From Rhizobiaceae bacterium (GTDB taxonomy: Bacteria; Pseudomonadota; Alphaproteobacteria; Rhizobiales; Rhizobiaceae): a stretch of 45,653 nucleotides of DNA. The notes below the pieces were generated by a model. It was not told where the DNA came from and did not search any database. It worked only from the letters and a program-made list of their open reading frames with translations. The DNA is taken from contig JANQKQ010000044.1 in NCBI GenBank assembly GCA_028281105.1, positions 1-45,653 of the forward strand. Reading direction: 5' to 3'. Both the position numbers and the translations under genes were made by a program. Shown here piece after piece: positions 24,912 to 32,293 of the stretch. Each line of letters starts with the position of its first letter. Position 1 is the first letter of the stretch.

Positions 24912-26029
24912 CACACACCGCCGACCGGTCCGAAGCCAGTCCGTTGCCGCTCTGTCCGTCAGCGCTCTTGACGGATCACTGCGCGACGCTGCTGGCGGCG
25001 CGCGGCCTGCCGGCGATGGAGGCGGAGACCGTCGCGCAATCGCTGGTTCACGCCAATCTGCGCGGGGTGGATTCGCATGGCGTGACGCGGATGCCGATCT
25101 ATATCGACCGGCTGGAACGGGGCATCGTCAATCCCAGGCCCGACATCGGCATCGCGCATGACCGCGGGGCCACGCTTTCGATCGACGGCGACAACGGCAT
25201 GGGCGCGGTTGTCGCCAGTCGCGCCCTCGATCTGGCACTCGACCGCGTCGAAACCCATGGCAGCGTGACGGTCGGTATTCACAACAGCAACCACTACGGT
25301 TCCGGCGCCTACTACGCCGAAAAGGCGACGCGGCACGATACGGTGGCTTTTCTGTATTCGAACGCCCCGCCCACCATGGCGCCCTGGGGCGGTGTCGATC
25401 CCTATCTGGGCACCAACCCCTATACATTCGCCGCGCCGGCGGGCCGCTTTCCGCCTATCATGCTCGACATGGCAACCAGTGTCGTGGCCAGGGGCAAGAT
25501 CATCATGGCCGCCAACGCCGGCAAACCGATTCCACCCGGTTGGGCGATCGACAGGGACGGCGTTGAAACGCGCGACGCGCTGGCGGCGCTCGAGGGCAGC
25601 GTGCTGCCCTTCGGCGGCGCCAAGGGCTACGGAATCGCAATGATGATCGACATGATGGCGGGCGTCATGACGGGTGCGGCCTTTGGCCCGCGTATCGGCG
25701 ATCTCTACAAGACGCTGGACGTGCCGCAAAATGTCGGCGTGTTCATCCATCTGGTGCATGCCGGCGCCTTCCAGCCGGCCGAGGCGTTCAAGCGGCGCAT
25801 GGATGAAATGATACGTGAAATCAAAGCGAACCGGCCGGCGCGCGGTGTCGAGGAGGTGATGGTCCCCGGCGAGATCGAAGCGCGCATGGCCGAGCGGCGT
25901 GCCCGCGACGGAATCCCGCTTCCGGTCGAACTGGTGGATCAGCTCGACCGTCTCGCTTCGCCCGACATGTCGTCGCTGGGCCGCGCGCTCGGCCTTGACG
26001 GCCACCGACCCGAGGAAACCGAAAGATGA
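24908..26029 (+). CDS. LDH2/MDH2-family 2-hydroxyacid dehydrogenase
   Basis: This is a 373-residue member of the LDH2/MDH2 oxidoreductase family, which includes malate, L-sulfolactate-type, ureidoglycolate and 2,3-diketogulonate enzymes. Its fold is unrelated to classical lactate dehydrogenases. The motif HANLRGVDSHGVTRMPIY (about 48-65) and NSNHYGSGAYYAEKAT hold the catalytic and nucleotide residues, and LPFGGAKGYGIAMMIDM is near the C-terminal part. A GTG start at 24908 that overlaps the iron dehydrogenase stop is preferred; upstream in-frame sequence lies inside that gene. It would oxidise a 2-hydroxyacid to a 2-oxoacid. Substrate unknown. Confidence 0.92.
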   Translation: MTHTADRSEASPLPLCPSALLTDHCATLLAARGLPAMEAETVAQSLVHANLRGVDSHGVTRMPIYIDRLERGIVNPRPDIGIAHDRGATLSIDGDNGMGAVVASRALDLALDRVETHGSVTVGIHNSNHYGSGAYYAEKATRHDTVAFLYSNAPPTMAPWGGVDPYLGTNPYTFAAPAGRFPPIMLDMATSVVARGKIIMAANAGKPIPPGWAIDRDGVETRDALAALEGSVLPFGGAKGYGIAMMIDMMAGVMTGAAFGPRIGDLYKTLDVPQNVGVFIHLVHAGAFQPAEAFKRRMDEMIREIKANRPARGVEEVMVPGEIEARMAERRARDGIPLPVELVDQLDRLASPDMSSLGRALGLDGHRPEETER

Positions 26030-26718
26030 ACACGCTTCGCCTGTACGAGCCGGCGCCTCGGATCGAGGCAGCCATGATCGCCCGGTCCCGCGTGCTGCCC
26101 ACGCCGGCCCTGTCCGATGGCATGGAGCGCCACCAGGGTGCGTCGGGGCTGTTGCCGGTGGGGCGCTGCCTGGATGGCTTGGACGGCCGGTCAATGGCTG
26201 GCACCGCGCTGACGGTTCGCACCAGGCCGGGCGACAATCTGGTGGTTCACAAGGCGCTGGACCTGGCGCAGCCGGGCGACGTTCTCGTCATCGACGCACG
26301 GGGCGAAACCGAAAACGCGATCCTGGGCGAATTGATGTGCAGCTATGCGGTCACACGCTCGATCGCCGGGATCGTGGTCGATGGCGCCATTCGCGATTCG
26401 GCGGCGCTGTCGCGCGGCATTCTTCCTGTTTTTGCCCGTGGAGTATCGCATCTGGGACCCTATAAGAGCGGGCCTGGCGAGGTGTACGGGCCGGTGCAGG
26501 TCGGCGGTATGACCGTCCACGACGGCGATCTGGTTGTCGGGGATGGAGATGGTGTCGTGGTCGTCCCGCGCGCCCGCGCCGAGACCGTCCTCAAGGCCGC
26601 CGAGGCGATCGTCGCCAAGGAAGACGGTCAGGCCCGGGCGATCGCCAACGGTACCTGGGACCGCAGCTGGATCGACCAGGCCGCCTGCATCACCCGTGTC
26701 GGCAATGGGCGGTCATAG
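26026..26718 (+). CDS. RraA-like / HMG-aldolase family protein
   Basis: This 230-residue protein is of the RraA family, which covers the RNase E inhibitor RraA and metal-dependent 4-hydroxy-4-methyl-2-oxoglutarate aldolases or oxaloacetate decarboxylases. The central GELMCSYAVTRSIAGIVVDG stretch and DGAIRD (119-124) hold the residues that bind metal and pyruvate in the aldolases. Given its operon and the ATGA overlap with the hydroxyacid dehydrogenase, an enzymatic role on a 2-oxoacid is much more likely than RNase E control. The N-terminus is about 50 residues longer than minimal RraA. Confidence 0.87.
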   Translation: MNTLRLYEPAPRIEAAMIARSRVLPTPALSDGMERHQGASGLLPVGRCLDGLDGRSMAGTALTVRTRPGDNLVVHKALDLAQPGDVLVIDARGETENAILGELMCSYAVTRSIAGIVVDGAIRDSAALSRGILPVFARGVSHLGPYKSGPGEVYGPVQVGGMTVHDGDLVVGDGDGVVVVPRARAETVLKAAEAIVAKEDGQARAIANGTWDRSWIDQAACITRVGNGRS

Positions 26719-26787
26719 GCGGCAGCCGGTCGACCCGTTTGGATAAGCAGGATTACGCAACGCACATGCATCAATGGGGACGCATCC

Positions 26788-27744
26788 ATGGCATCCGACA
26801 AGCCACGCATCGTCTTTCTGGATCGCGCGACCCTTTCGGTGCCCATCCAACCGCCGGGCTGGCCGCATGAATGGGAGAATTTCGACGCCACCGGCCCGGC
26901 CGAAGTGCCGGACCGCGTTGCCGATGCCGAGGTCGTGATCGTCAACAAGGTGGAATTGAGGCGCCAGACCATCGAGCGGGCGAGCCGGCTCGATCTTGTG
27001 CTGATCGCGGCTACCGGCACGGATAATGTCGATATGGCGGCCTTGGACGAGCGCGACATCGCCTGGCACAATGTCGTCGGTTACGGCGCCACATCCGTCG
27101 CTGAGCATGTGATGGCGCTGATCCTGACGCTCCGGCGCAACATCGTCGCTTACCGCCAGGCCGTCCTGGGCGGGCGCTGGCAGCAGGCAGGTCAATTCTG
27201 CTTTCACGACTTCCCGGTTGCCGAGCTTGAGGGGGCGACGCTGGCGATCATCGGCGGCGGCGCGATCGGCCAGCGGGTCGGGCAACTGGCTCAGGCATTC
27301 GGCATGAGCGTCCTTCTTGCCGGGCGGAAGGGTCGGCCTGGCCGGTCCGGGCGGGTCGATTTCGAGCACGCATTGGCCAATGCCGATGTGATCAGCCTGC
27401 ATTGTCCTCTCACCGACGAGACGCGTCATCTTCTCGATGATGCGGCTTTCCTTGCAATGAATATGCGCCCCCTCATCATCAACACCGCCCGGGGCGCGCT
27501 GATTGACACCGCGGCTCTGGTTCGCGCTCTCGACACCGGACGCATTGGAGGAGCCGGGCTCGACGTGCTGGAAGCCGAACCCGTTTTACCCGATGATCCG
27601 ATCATGGCGGTGATGGATCGGCCCAATGTTCTGGTTACGCCGCATATCGCCTGGGCCGGCCGGCATGCACAGACCGTCGTCGCCCGGACACTGAGCGCGC
27701 GCCTCGATGAGTGGCATCGCCGATGGGACAAATCAGTGTTCTGA
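26788..27744 (+). CDS. D-2-hydroxyacid dehydrogenase
   Basis: This is a 318-residue D-isomer-specific 2-hydroxyacid dehydrogenase of the glycerate/hydroxypyruvate reductase type. The NAD-binding motif is IIGGGAIGQRVG (154-165). The catalytic triad is Arg 235 (NTARGALID), Glu 264 (LEAEPV) and His 286 (TPHIAWAG). It follows the RraA-like gene by 69 bases and appears to end the Region B operon. Together with the LDH2-type enzyme it could handle both enantiomers of a hydroxyacid, or reduce a 2-oxoacid such as hydroxypyruvate. The direction of the reaction is not known. Confidence 0.92.
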   Translation: MASDKPRIVFLDRATLSVPIQPPGWPHEWENFDATGPAEVPDRVADAEVVIVNKVELRRQTIERASRLDLVLIAATGTDNVDMAALDERDIAWHNVVGYGATSVAEHVMALILTLRRNIVAYRQAVLGGRWQQAGQFCFHDFPVAELEGATLAIIGGGAIGQRVGQLAQAFGMSVLLAGRKGRPGRSGRVDFEHALANADVISLHCPLTDETRHLLDDAAFLAMNMRPLIINTARGALIDTAALVRALDTGRIGGAGLDVLEAEPVLPDDPIMAVMDRPNVLVTPHIAWAGRHAQTVVARTLSARLDEWHRRWDKSVF

Positions 27745-27863
27745 GGTTTGTGGCTCGACTTGCCAACTTCAGCGCCGACGATTTCGAGCGTTTCGTTCCT
27801 GAATGGGCGAACGGGTATCTGCGGACGAAGCTGCCTGGCGTCGATGACGTACAGCAACGCGGT

Positions 27864-27950
27864 GGTTCGGGCACCAATGCCCATCTGACAAAGCCGGTCG
27901 ATGTCAGCGCGTTCTTGGAGACGATAGGCCAGCCCCCGGCCCCACACTGA
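27864..27950 (+). pseudogene. Possible C-terminal remnant of a response-regulator receiver domain
   Basis: A plus-strand reading frame ending at 27950 encodes GTNAHLTKPVDVSAFLETIG. This closely resembles the end of a receiver domain, where a conserved Lys-Pro follows beta-strand 5 and leads into the last helix. The sequence upstream in the same frame does not look like the rest of a receiver domain, and no phospho-acceptor region is visible. It is probably a relic of a lost two-component gene, but chance similarity over about 20 residues cannot be excluded. Confidence 0.35.
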
Positions 27951-27964
27951 TGACGACCTTTCCT

Positions 27965-27994
27965 CCGCGGTCCGGGCGACGGCGCGGCCCGCGG
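27965..27994. terminator. GC-rich hairpin between convergent genes
   Basis: Two 13-base arms (CCGCGGTCCGGGC and GCGCGGCCCGCGG) pair at 11 positions around a four-base loop. The site is downstream of the Region B operon and of the opposing lysR gene, where a bidirectional terminator is expected. It has no T-tract, so termination strength is uncertain. Confidence 0.5.
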
Positions 27995-28024
27995 CGGGGA
28001 GTTTGAATCTCGCCGGACTCCGGC

Positions 28025-28915
28025 CTATGTGCGCCTCACGGCCATCGCCTCGAGTCGCTGGAGCAGCCAGTGGCCGGCCGGGCCGGGATGTCGTGTTTGC
28101 GACCAAACAACGTCGACGCCCTGCAGAACATCGGCCTTTTCAAAAGACAGATCCAAGGCGACAAGCGCTTTGGATTTCAGCTCTTCGTCGACGACAGCCT
28201 CGTTCAGCCGCGCCCAGCCAATACCCGCGCAAACGAGGTCAACGGTGACGTGAGGGCTTTCGAGGAGCCAGGCACGCGGGCTGAGCTTGCGCTTGAGATG
28301 GCTATCGTCATCGGGGTTGCGGCTGTGGGGGATGAGTTGCCTGAATTGCCGCAACGCCAACTCCGTCACGGGCTGCCGCCGGGCAAGCGGATGATCCGGA
28401 CTGCACACCGTGATGAGATGCGAATGCCCGATTCCCTTGAAATGAATACCCCGTGGCAGCGTCTCCGGCGCGATCATCACGCCGATGTCAGCGCGGCCGT
28501 CTCGCACGAGCTGTCCGACATCGCTGCTGCCCGGATCCAAGAGCTCGAGGATTACGTATGGGAATGCACCTTCGAAATCCGAGAGAATTGGCAGGAAAGC
28601 CGGCGACCAGACGCTTTGTTCGATCGCCACGCACAGATGGGTCTCCGAGCGCGTGCTGAGGGATGCGGCATGCGCGGCAAACTCGCCGTGACCTCTGAGG
28701 AGATATTCCGCATCGGCAAGCAGGGATGATCCCGCCTCGGTCAGCGTGGGGTTCCGTTTGCTGCGATCGAACAGCTCGAAGTCGACCTCGATCTCCAGGT
28801 TGATCACCGCACTGCTGATCGTCGACTGCGCCTTGCCCAAATGACGGGCCGCCGCCGAGAACGATCCCTTTCTGGCCGTCGCGACAAAAGCCTCAAGCTG
28901 CTCGATATTTGCCAT
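28025..28915 (-). CDS. LysR-family transcriptional regulator
   Basis: This is a 296-residue LysR regulator. The N-terminal helix-turn-helix (FVATARKGSFSAAARHLGKAQSTISSAVINLE) spans about residues 11-45, and a periplasmic-binding-like effector domain follows. ATG 28915 is chosen; a TTG four codons upstream is the alternative. It diverges from the MBL-fold hydrolase gene, with an LTTR-style inverted repeat in between, so it very probably controls the Region C genes. The effector is unknown. Confidence 0.93.
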   Translation of the reverse strand: MANIEQLEAFVATARKGSFSAAARHLGKAQSTISSAVINLEIEVDFELFDRSKRNPTLTEAGSSLLADAEYLLRGHGEFAAHAASLSTRSETHLCVAIEQSVWSPAFLPILSDFEGAFPYVILELLDPGSSDVGQLVRDGRADIGVMIAPETLPRGIHFKGIGHSHLITVCSPDHPLARRQPVTELALRQFRQLIPHSRNPDDDSHLKRKLSPRAWLLESPHVTVDLVCAGIGWARLNEAVVDEELKSKALVALDLSFEKADVLQGVDVVWSQTRHPGPAGHWLLQRLEAMAVRRT

Positions 28916-28928
28916 CCGCTGGCCCAAC

Positions 28929-28947
28929 CTATCGGTTTAGTCGATAG
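28929..28947. promoter_or_regulatory. LysR-type operator in the divergent lysR / MBL gap
   Basis: CTATCG-GTTTAGT-CGATAG is a perfect 6-7-6 inverted repeat. It contains the T-N11-A arrangement recognised by LysR-type regulators. It is 14 bases upstream of the lysR start and about 110 bases before the divergent hydrolase. A second perfect palindrome, AAATAC-G-GTATTT, lies at 28970-28982 and may be an activation or RNA-polymerase site. Confidence 0.6.
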
Positions 28948-29054
28948 TATCTAATTTTGGCCTACAGAGAAATACGGTATTTTTCCACGCCTCCCTGCCA
29001 CCGGTGACAGGGACAAACACGGTGAACGCCATCGCCGAACAAGGGACCGCCCGA

Positions 29055-29825
29055 ATGACACTTCGCGTCGCCGACAGATGGTTCGAAAGACGTCAGATCG
29101 ACGCAGATGTCACCGTGCTCTGGGAGCCTCACGTCGTGCCGCTGGACCGTTGCAATATCTGGCACATCCGCGGACGGGACCGGGATCTCCTGATCGATTC
29201 CGGATTGGGTGTCTGCAGCCTGCGGCAGGCGGCCCGCGATCTCTTCGATCACCAGACGATCGCGGTCGCGACCCATTCCCACTACGACCACACCGGTTGC
29301 TTCCACGAGTTCGAAACCCGCATCGCTCACACCGCCGAAAGCGAGTCGTTTGTGGCCGATGCCGCAAGGTCGCTTCGCGTGGATAGCCTTTCACCGTCCT
29401 TTCGGCGCTATCTCGATCGGGTCGGATACGCGCTCCGGTCCGAGTACCTGATAACGGCATTGCCGCACGGAGAATTTCCCCTCGACACCTGGCAGCAGAC
29501 CGGTGCCGCGCCGACATGGCTGGTCGAGGAGGGTGACGTCATCGACCTGGGCGACAAGACGTTTGAAGTGCTCCATTTGCCGGGGCACTCGCCTGGGAGC
29601 ATCGGTCTTTGGCACGCCGGCAGCGGCACGCTCTTCTCCGGTGATGCCATATACGATGGCCCGTTGCTCGACGAGCTGCCGGAGAGCGATATCGATGTCT
29701 ACATCGCGACGATGGAGCGCCTCTTGGCGCTTCCTGTGAACACCGTGCATGCCGGGCACGAGGACAGCTTCGGCAGATCACGGCTTGCCGAAATCGCCCG
29801 GACCTACATCAGTTCGCGGAGATAG
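29055..29825 (+). CDS. MBL-fold metallo-hydrolase
   Basis: This is a 256-residue metallo-beta-lactamase-fold hydrolase. The zinc-binding HSHYDHTG motif is at about 74-81. Further metal ligands are in LPGHSPGSIGL and LFSGDAIYDG, and the C-terminal HAGHEDSFG supplies the last one. ATG 29055 with AAGGGA before it is preferred to the GTG at 29004. The protein starts a three-gene run with the alpha/beta hydrolase and the Rieske-type protein. Substrates of this superfamily range from thioesters to lactones, and nothing here narrows it. It may open a ring or remove a thioester in the route controlled by the LysR protein. Confidence 0.9.
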   Translation: MTLRVADRWFERRQIDADVTVLWEPHVVPLDRCNIWHIRGRDRDLLIDSGLGVCSLRQAARDLFDHQTIAVATHSHYDHTGCFHEFETRIAHTAESESFVADAARSLRVDSLSPSFRRYLDRVGYALRSEYLITALPHGEFPLDTWQQTGAAPTWLVEEGDVIDLGDKTFEVLHLPGHSPGSIGLWHAGSGTLFSGDAIYDGPLLDELPESDIDVYIATMERLLALPVNTVHAGHEDSFGRSRLAEIARTYISSRR

Positions 29826-29827
29826 CA

Positions 29828-30697
29828 GTGTCCGACAAGGTCTTCATGCACTATGACGACGCGGCGCTAGACCGACAGTTCTGCATCGATGTTCGCGACG
29901 AATGGGACAAGTACGAATATGAGTATATTCGAGCGTCGGCGCGGGCGCGGGAGATTTTCACGGCCGCGCGCTACAACATCCAATACGGCGACAGTCCGAA
30001 TGAACGTTTGGATGTCTTTCCCGCTCGCTCGCCGAACGCACCGGTTCTCATGTTTATCCACGGCGGATATTGGCGTCCCGGGGACATGGCGCTCTGGCGG
30101 TTCGTGTCTTTAGGGGTCGCCGGAAACGATGTCACGCTCGTCCTGCCCACCTATGACATCGGCCGTGATGTCAGGCTAGGCGTAATCGTCGAGCAGGTTC
30201 GCAGAGCCTTCGCGTGGACCATCGACAAGATATCCGACTATGGCGGCAATCCGGAGGACATATCGGTGTCCGGCCATTCCGCCGGTGGCCAGCTCGCCGC
30301 CATGCTCTTGACAACGGACTGGGCGGCCAGGGGATACATAAGCCCGCCCATTCGCTTGGCGACGCTGATCAGCGGCCTCTTCGATCTGGAGCCGATCCGG
30401 ATTTGCCGTCACTTGCGCAGCACCTACGGACTGCATCTGAACACCGACGAGGTGACGCGCCTAAGTCCTTATCGCCTGGCGCCGAGGGTATCGTGCCCGG
30501 TCAATGTCGTGGTCGGCGCAGGCGAGACGGAAGAGTATCTGCGCAGCTCGCACCTCTTGGCCGGGGAATGGAAGAAACGAAACGCCGCGGTAACGTTCGC
30601 GGCGCTCGAAGAGCACCGCCACTTTTCGATTGTGTTCGAACTCGCCAATCCGGAGAGCCGGCTCTCCAAGATGGTCTGCGGATTGGCTCAATCCTAA
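29828..30697 (+). CDS. Alpha/beta hydrolase with HGGYW motif (kynurenine-formamidase-like)
   Basis: This is a 289-residue alpha/beta hydrolase. HGGYW at 78-82 forms the oxyanion hole, and the nucleophile is Ser 151 in GHSAGG. The C-terminal His is most likely 265 in EHRHFSIVF. HGGYW followed by this spacing is characteristic of kynurenine formamidase and BD-FAE-type esterases, so cleavage of an aryl formamide or ester is a fair guess. The GTG start two bases after the hydrolase stop has GGAG at a good distance. The protein has no signal peptide, so it is cytosolic. Operon membership suggests a role with the oxygenase. Confidence 0.88.
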   Translation: MSDKVFMHYDDAALDRQFCIDVRDEWDKYEYEYIRASARAREIFTAARYNIQYGDSPNERLDVFPARSPNAPVLMFIHGGYWRPGDMALWRFVSLGVAGNDVTLVLPTYDIGRDVRLGVIVEQVRRAFAWTIDKISDYGGNPEDISVSGHSAGGQLAAMLLTTDWAARGYISPPIRLATLISGLFDLEPIRICRHLRSTYGLHLNTDEVTRLSPYRLAPRVSCPVNVVVGAGETEEYLRSSHLLAGEWKKRNAAVTFAALEEHRHFSIVFELANPESRLSKMVCGLAQS

Positions 30698-30789
30698 TTC
30701 GCCGCGTCATCGGGCGATAAACGACCCGGGTCACACAATCGCATGGACCCCGTTCGGCGTAGGCGCCGCCAATCACGAGGAAGAAAACG

Positions 30790-32001
30790 ATGAAAGAGCT
30801 GTCTCAACTCCTCACCGAACAGCAAATCGCCAAGGTTCGGGCCCCGTTGCAGGACTCCTATTGGCTTCCGAACATTTCCTTTAAATCGCATGCGTTTTTC
30901 GAGCTTGAGGCCAAGAAGCTGTTTTCGAGAACCTGGATGAGCATCGGGTTCTCCTTTGAGGCGGAGTACCCCGGCGATGCCCATCCCGTCACCGTGCTCG
31001 GGAACGTGCCGCTCGTCATGGTTCGCGACGAAGCGGGCGCGCTCCGCGTCTTCCACAACGTATGCCCGCATGATTGTAGCAAGGCGGTCTTCGGCGATGC
31101 CAAAGGGCTGAGCAGGATCGTCGGACAATACCACGGGTGGGTCTGGAACCTGGATGGCACTCTTCGCAACGCGACGCTCTTCGACGGAACCAAGGGGCCG
31201 CACACACTACCGGACCGAGACGCCAACCTGAAGGAGGTCCGGAGCTGCGTTTGGAACAACACCGTGTTCGTGAACCTGAGCGGCGAGGCATGCCCCTTTG
31301 CCGACTACATTGCCCCGGTCGAAGACCTCTACAGTGACATCGATCTCTCCGACCTAAAGCCTGGACGAACCAAAGAGGGCGATCAGGTTTTTGTCGAGCG
31401 CGCCATCATCGAAAGCAACTGGAAGAGCGTCTACGAGAATTTCGCCATCAACGTCTATCATGAAGGATTCGTTCATGAAGGCTACAAGGCCGCGCCGAAC
31501 GTACCGCGCGTGACCGACGACGGGGAAAAGACGTATGAGGAGATCGATGACAGGGGATATCAAGGTCTGCGGTTCACCGGCGCCGAAGCCGACCTGGCTT
31601 ACGGACTGGCGCGATCGCCGATGTTGCCGATGAAGGACGGCGGCGTGCCGAACAAGCACACGATTATGAGCCTTTATCCCAACACCAACATTTCGGTTGC
31701 GCCGAACAACATGCTCATAACGGTTCTGACGCCACAAGCGCCGGACAGAACCGCGTATGACAGCATGATGTTGCTGCCCAGTGATGTCGCGCACCAATCC
31801 AAATTCGCAAAGCAAAGAGAGTATCTGCTGACAGTGGACTGGGCCATTGCGCGCGATGAAGACGGCGCCGTCTTGAAAACCGTCCAGGCCGGGAGACACT
31901 CTCCAGCCTTCGATCAGCACTTCATTGTACCGTTCTGGGGCGCGATGTGTCACAGCTTTTGCAATCGCATTTTGGACGACCTCGAACGCTCGGACCCATG
32001 A
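30790..32001 (+). CDS. Rieske-type ring-hydroxylating oxygenase alpha-subunit homologue with altered ligands
   Basis: This is a 403-residue homologue of Rieske non-haem iron oxygenase alpha subunits. The Rieske domain spans about 45-165 and the catalytic domain about 190-390. The first half of the cluster motif is intact (Cys 92-Pro-His 94), but the second, normally C-x-Y-H-G-W, reads GQYHGW: Gly 112 replaces the cysteine while His 115 remains. The mononuclear iron site retains His 224, His 229 and probable Asp 358, but the bridging Asp or Glu three residues before the first His is Asn 221. An extra Cys 96 lies next to the first motif. GAGGAA precedes ATG 30790. It may still bind a cluster through Cys 96, or have lost oxygenase chemistry. 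No reductase or ferredoxin gene is adjacent. Confidence 0.85.
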   Translation: MKELSQLLTEQQIAKVRAPLQDSYWLPNISFKSHAFFELEAKKLFSRTWMSIGFSFEAEYPGDAHPVTVLGNVPLVMVRDEAGALRVFHNVCPHDCSKAVFGDAKGLSRIVGQYHGWVWNLDGTLRNATLFDGTKGPHTLPDRDANLKEVRSCVWNNTVFVNLSGEACPFADYIAPVEDLYSDIDLSDLKPGRTKEGDQVFVERAIIESNWKSVYENFAINVYHEGFVHEGYKAAPNVPRVTDDGEKTYEEIDDRGYQGLRFTGAEADLAYGLARSPMLPMKDGGVPNKHTIMSLYPNTNISVAPNNMLITVLTPQAPDRTAYDSMMLLPSDVAHQSKFAKQREYLLTVDWAIARDEDGAVLKTVQAGRHSPAFDQHFIVPFWGAMCHSFCNRILDDLERSDP

Positions 32002-32038
32002 CGATGATATGAAGACCGCTTCATGCCCTCGGCGCTTA

Positions 32039-32290
32039 GAGTCCGTTTGAGAACCCTGGTCAGTGAGCTATACGCTTGGGAAGGAGGCTGCCCATGGCGA
32101 CCTGGACATGGCCTCGGAGACGTCGATGCGCTGCTCGTAATCGCGCACCAGGCGCCGCCATCGCATCATCCAGCCAAAGGTTCGCTCAACGACCCGGCGC
32201 CGGGGCAGAACCTTGCGAAGATCCACTTCACGCTGTCGTCCGATCCGCGCCGGCTTCGGCACACCGGCTCGACCCTCGCCCAGTCCTCAT
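32039..32290 (-). pseudogene. Decayed C-terminal fragment of an IS5-type transposase
   Basis: A minus-strand frame at 32068-32262 encodes [20 protein letters not shown] followed by a [12 protein letters not shown]-type ending, the hallmark C-terminus of IS5-family DDE transposases with the catalytic Glu. A frameshift near 32101-32107 breaks the end; reading past it in the next frame gives [13 protein letters not shown], the usual finish. The 5' two-thirds of the gene are absent. GAGTCCGTTTGAG at 32039 could be the remaining terminal inverted repeat. The fragment is dead and lies between the oxygenase and nucleotidase genes. Confidence 0.75.
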
Positions 32291-32293
32291 CCC

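Noticed and set aside
23382-24914. Minus-strand open frame of 510 codons
   Set aside because: Antisense to the ALDH end and the iron alcohol dehydrogenase.
14375-27744. Sulfoquinovose or sulfolactate degradation
   Set aside because: An aldolase, an ALDH and an LDH2-type enzyme would fit, but no sulfoquinovosidase, SuyAB lyase or sulfite exporter is present.
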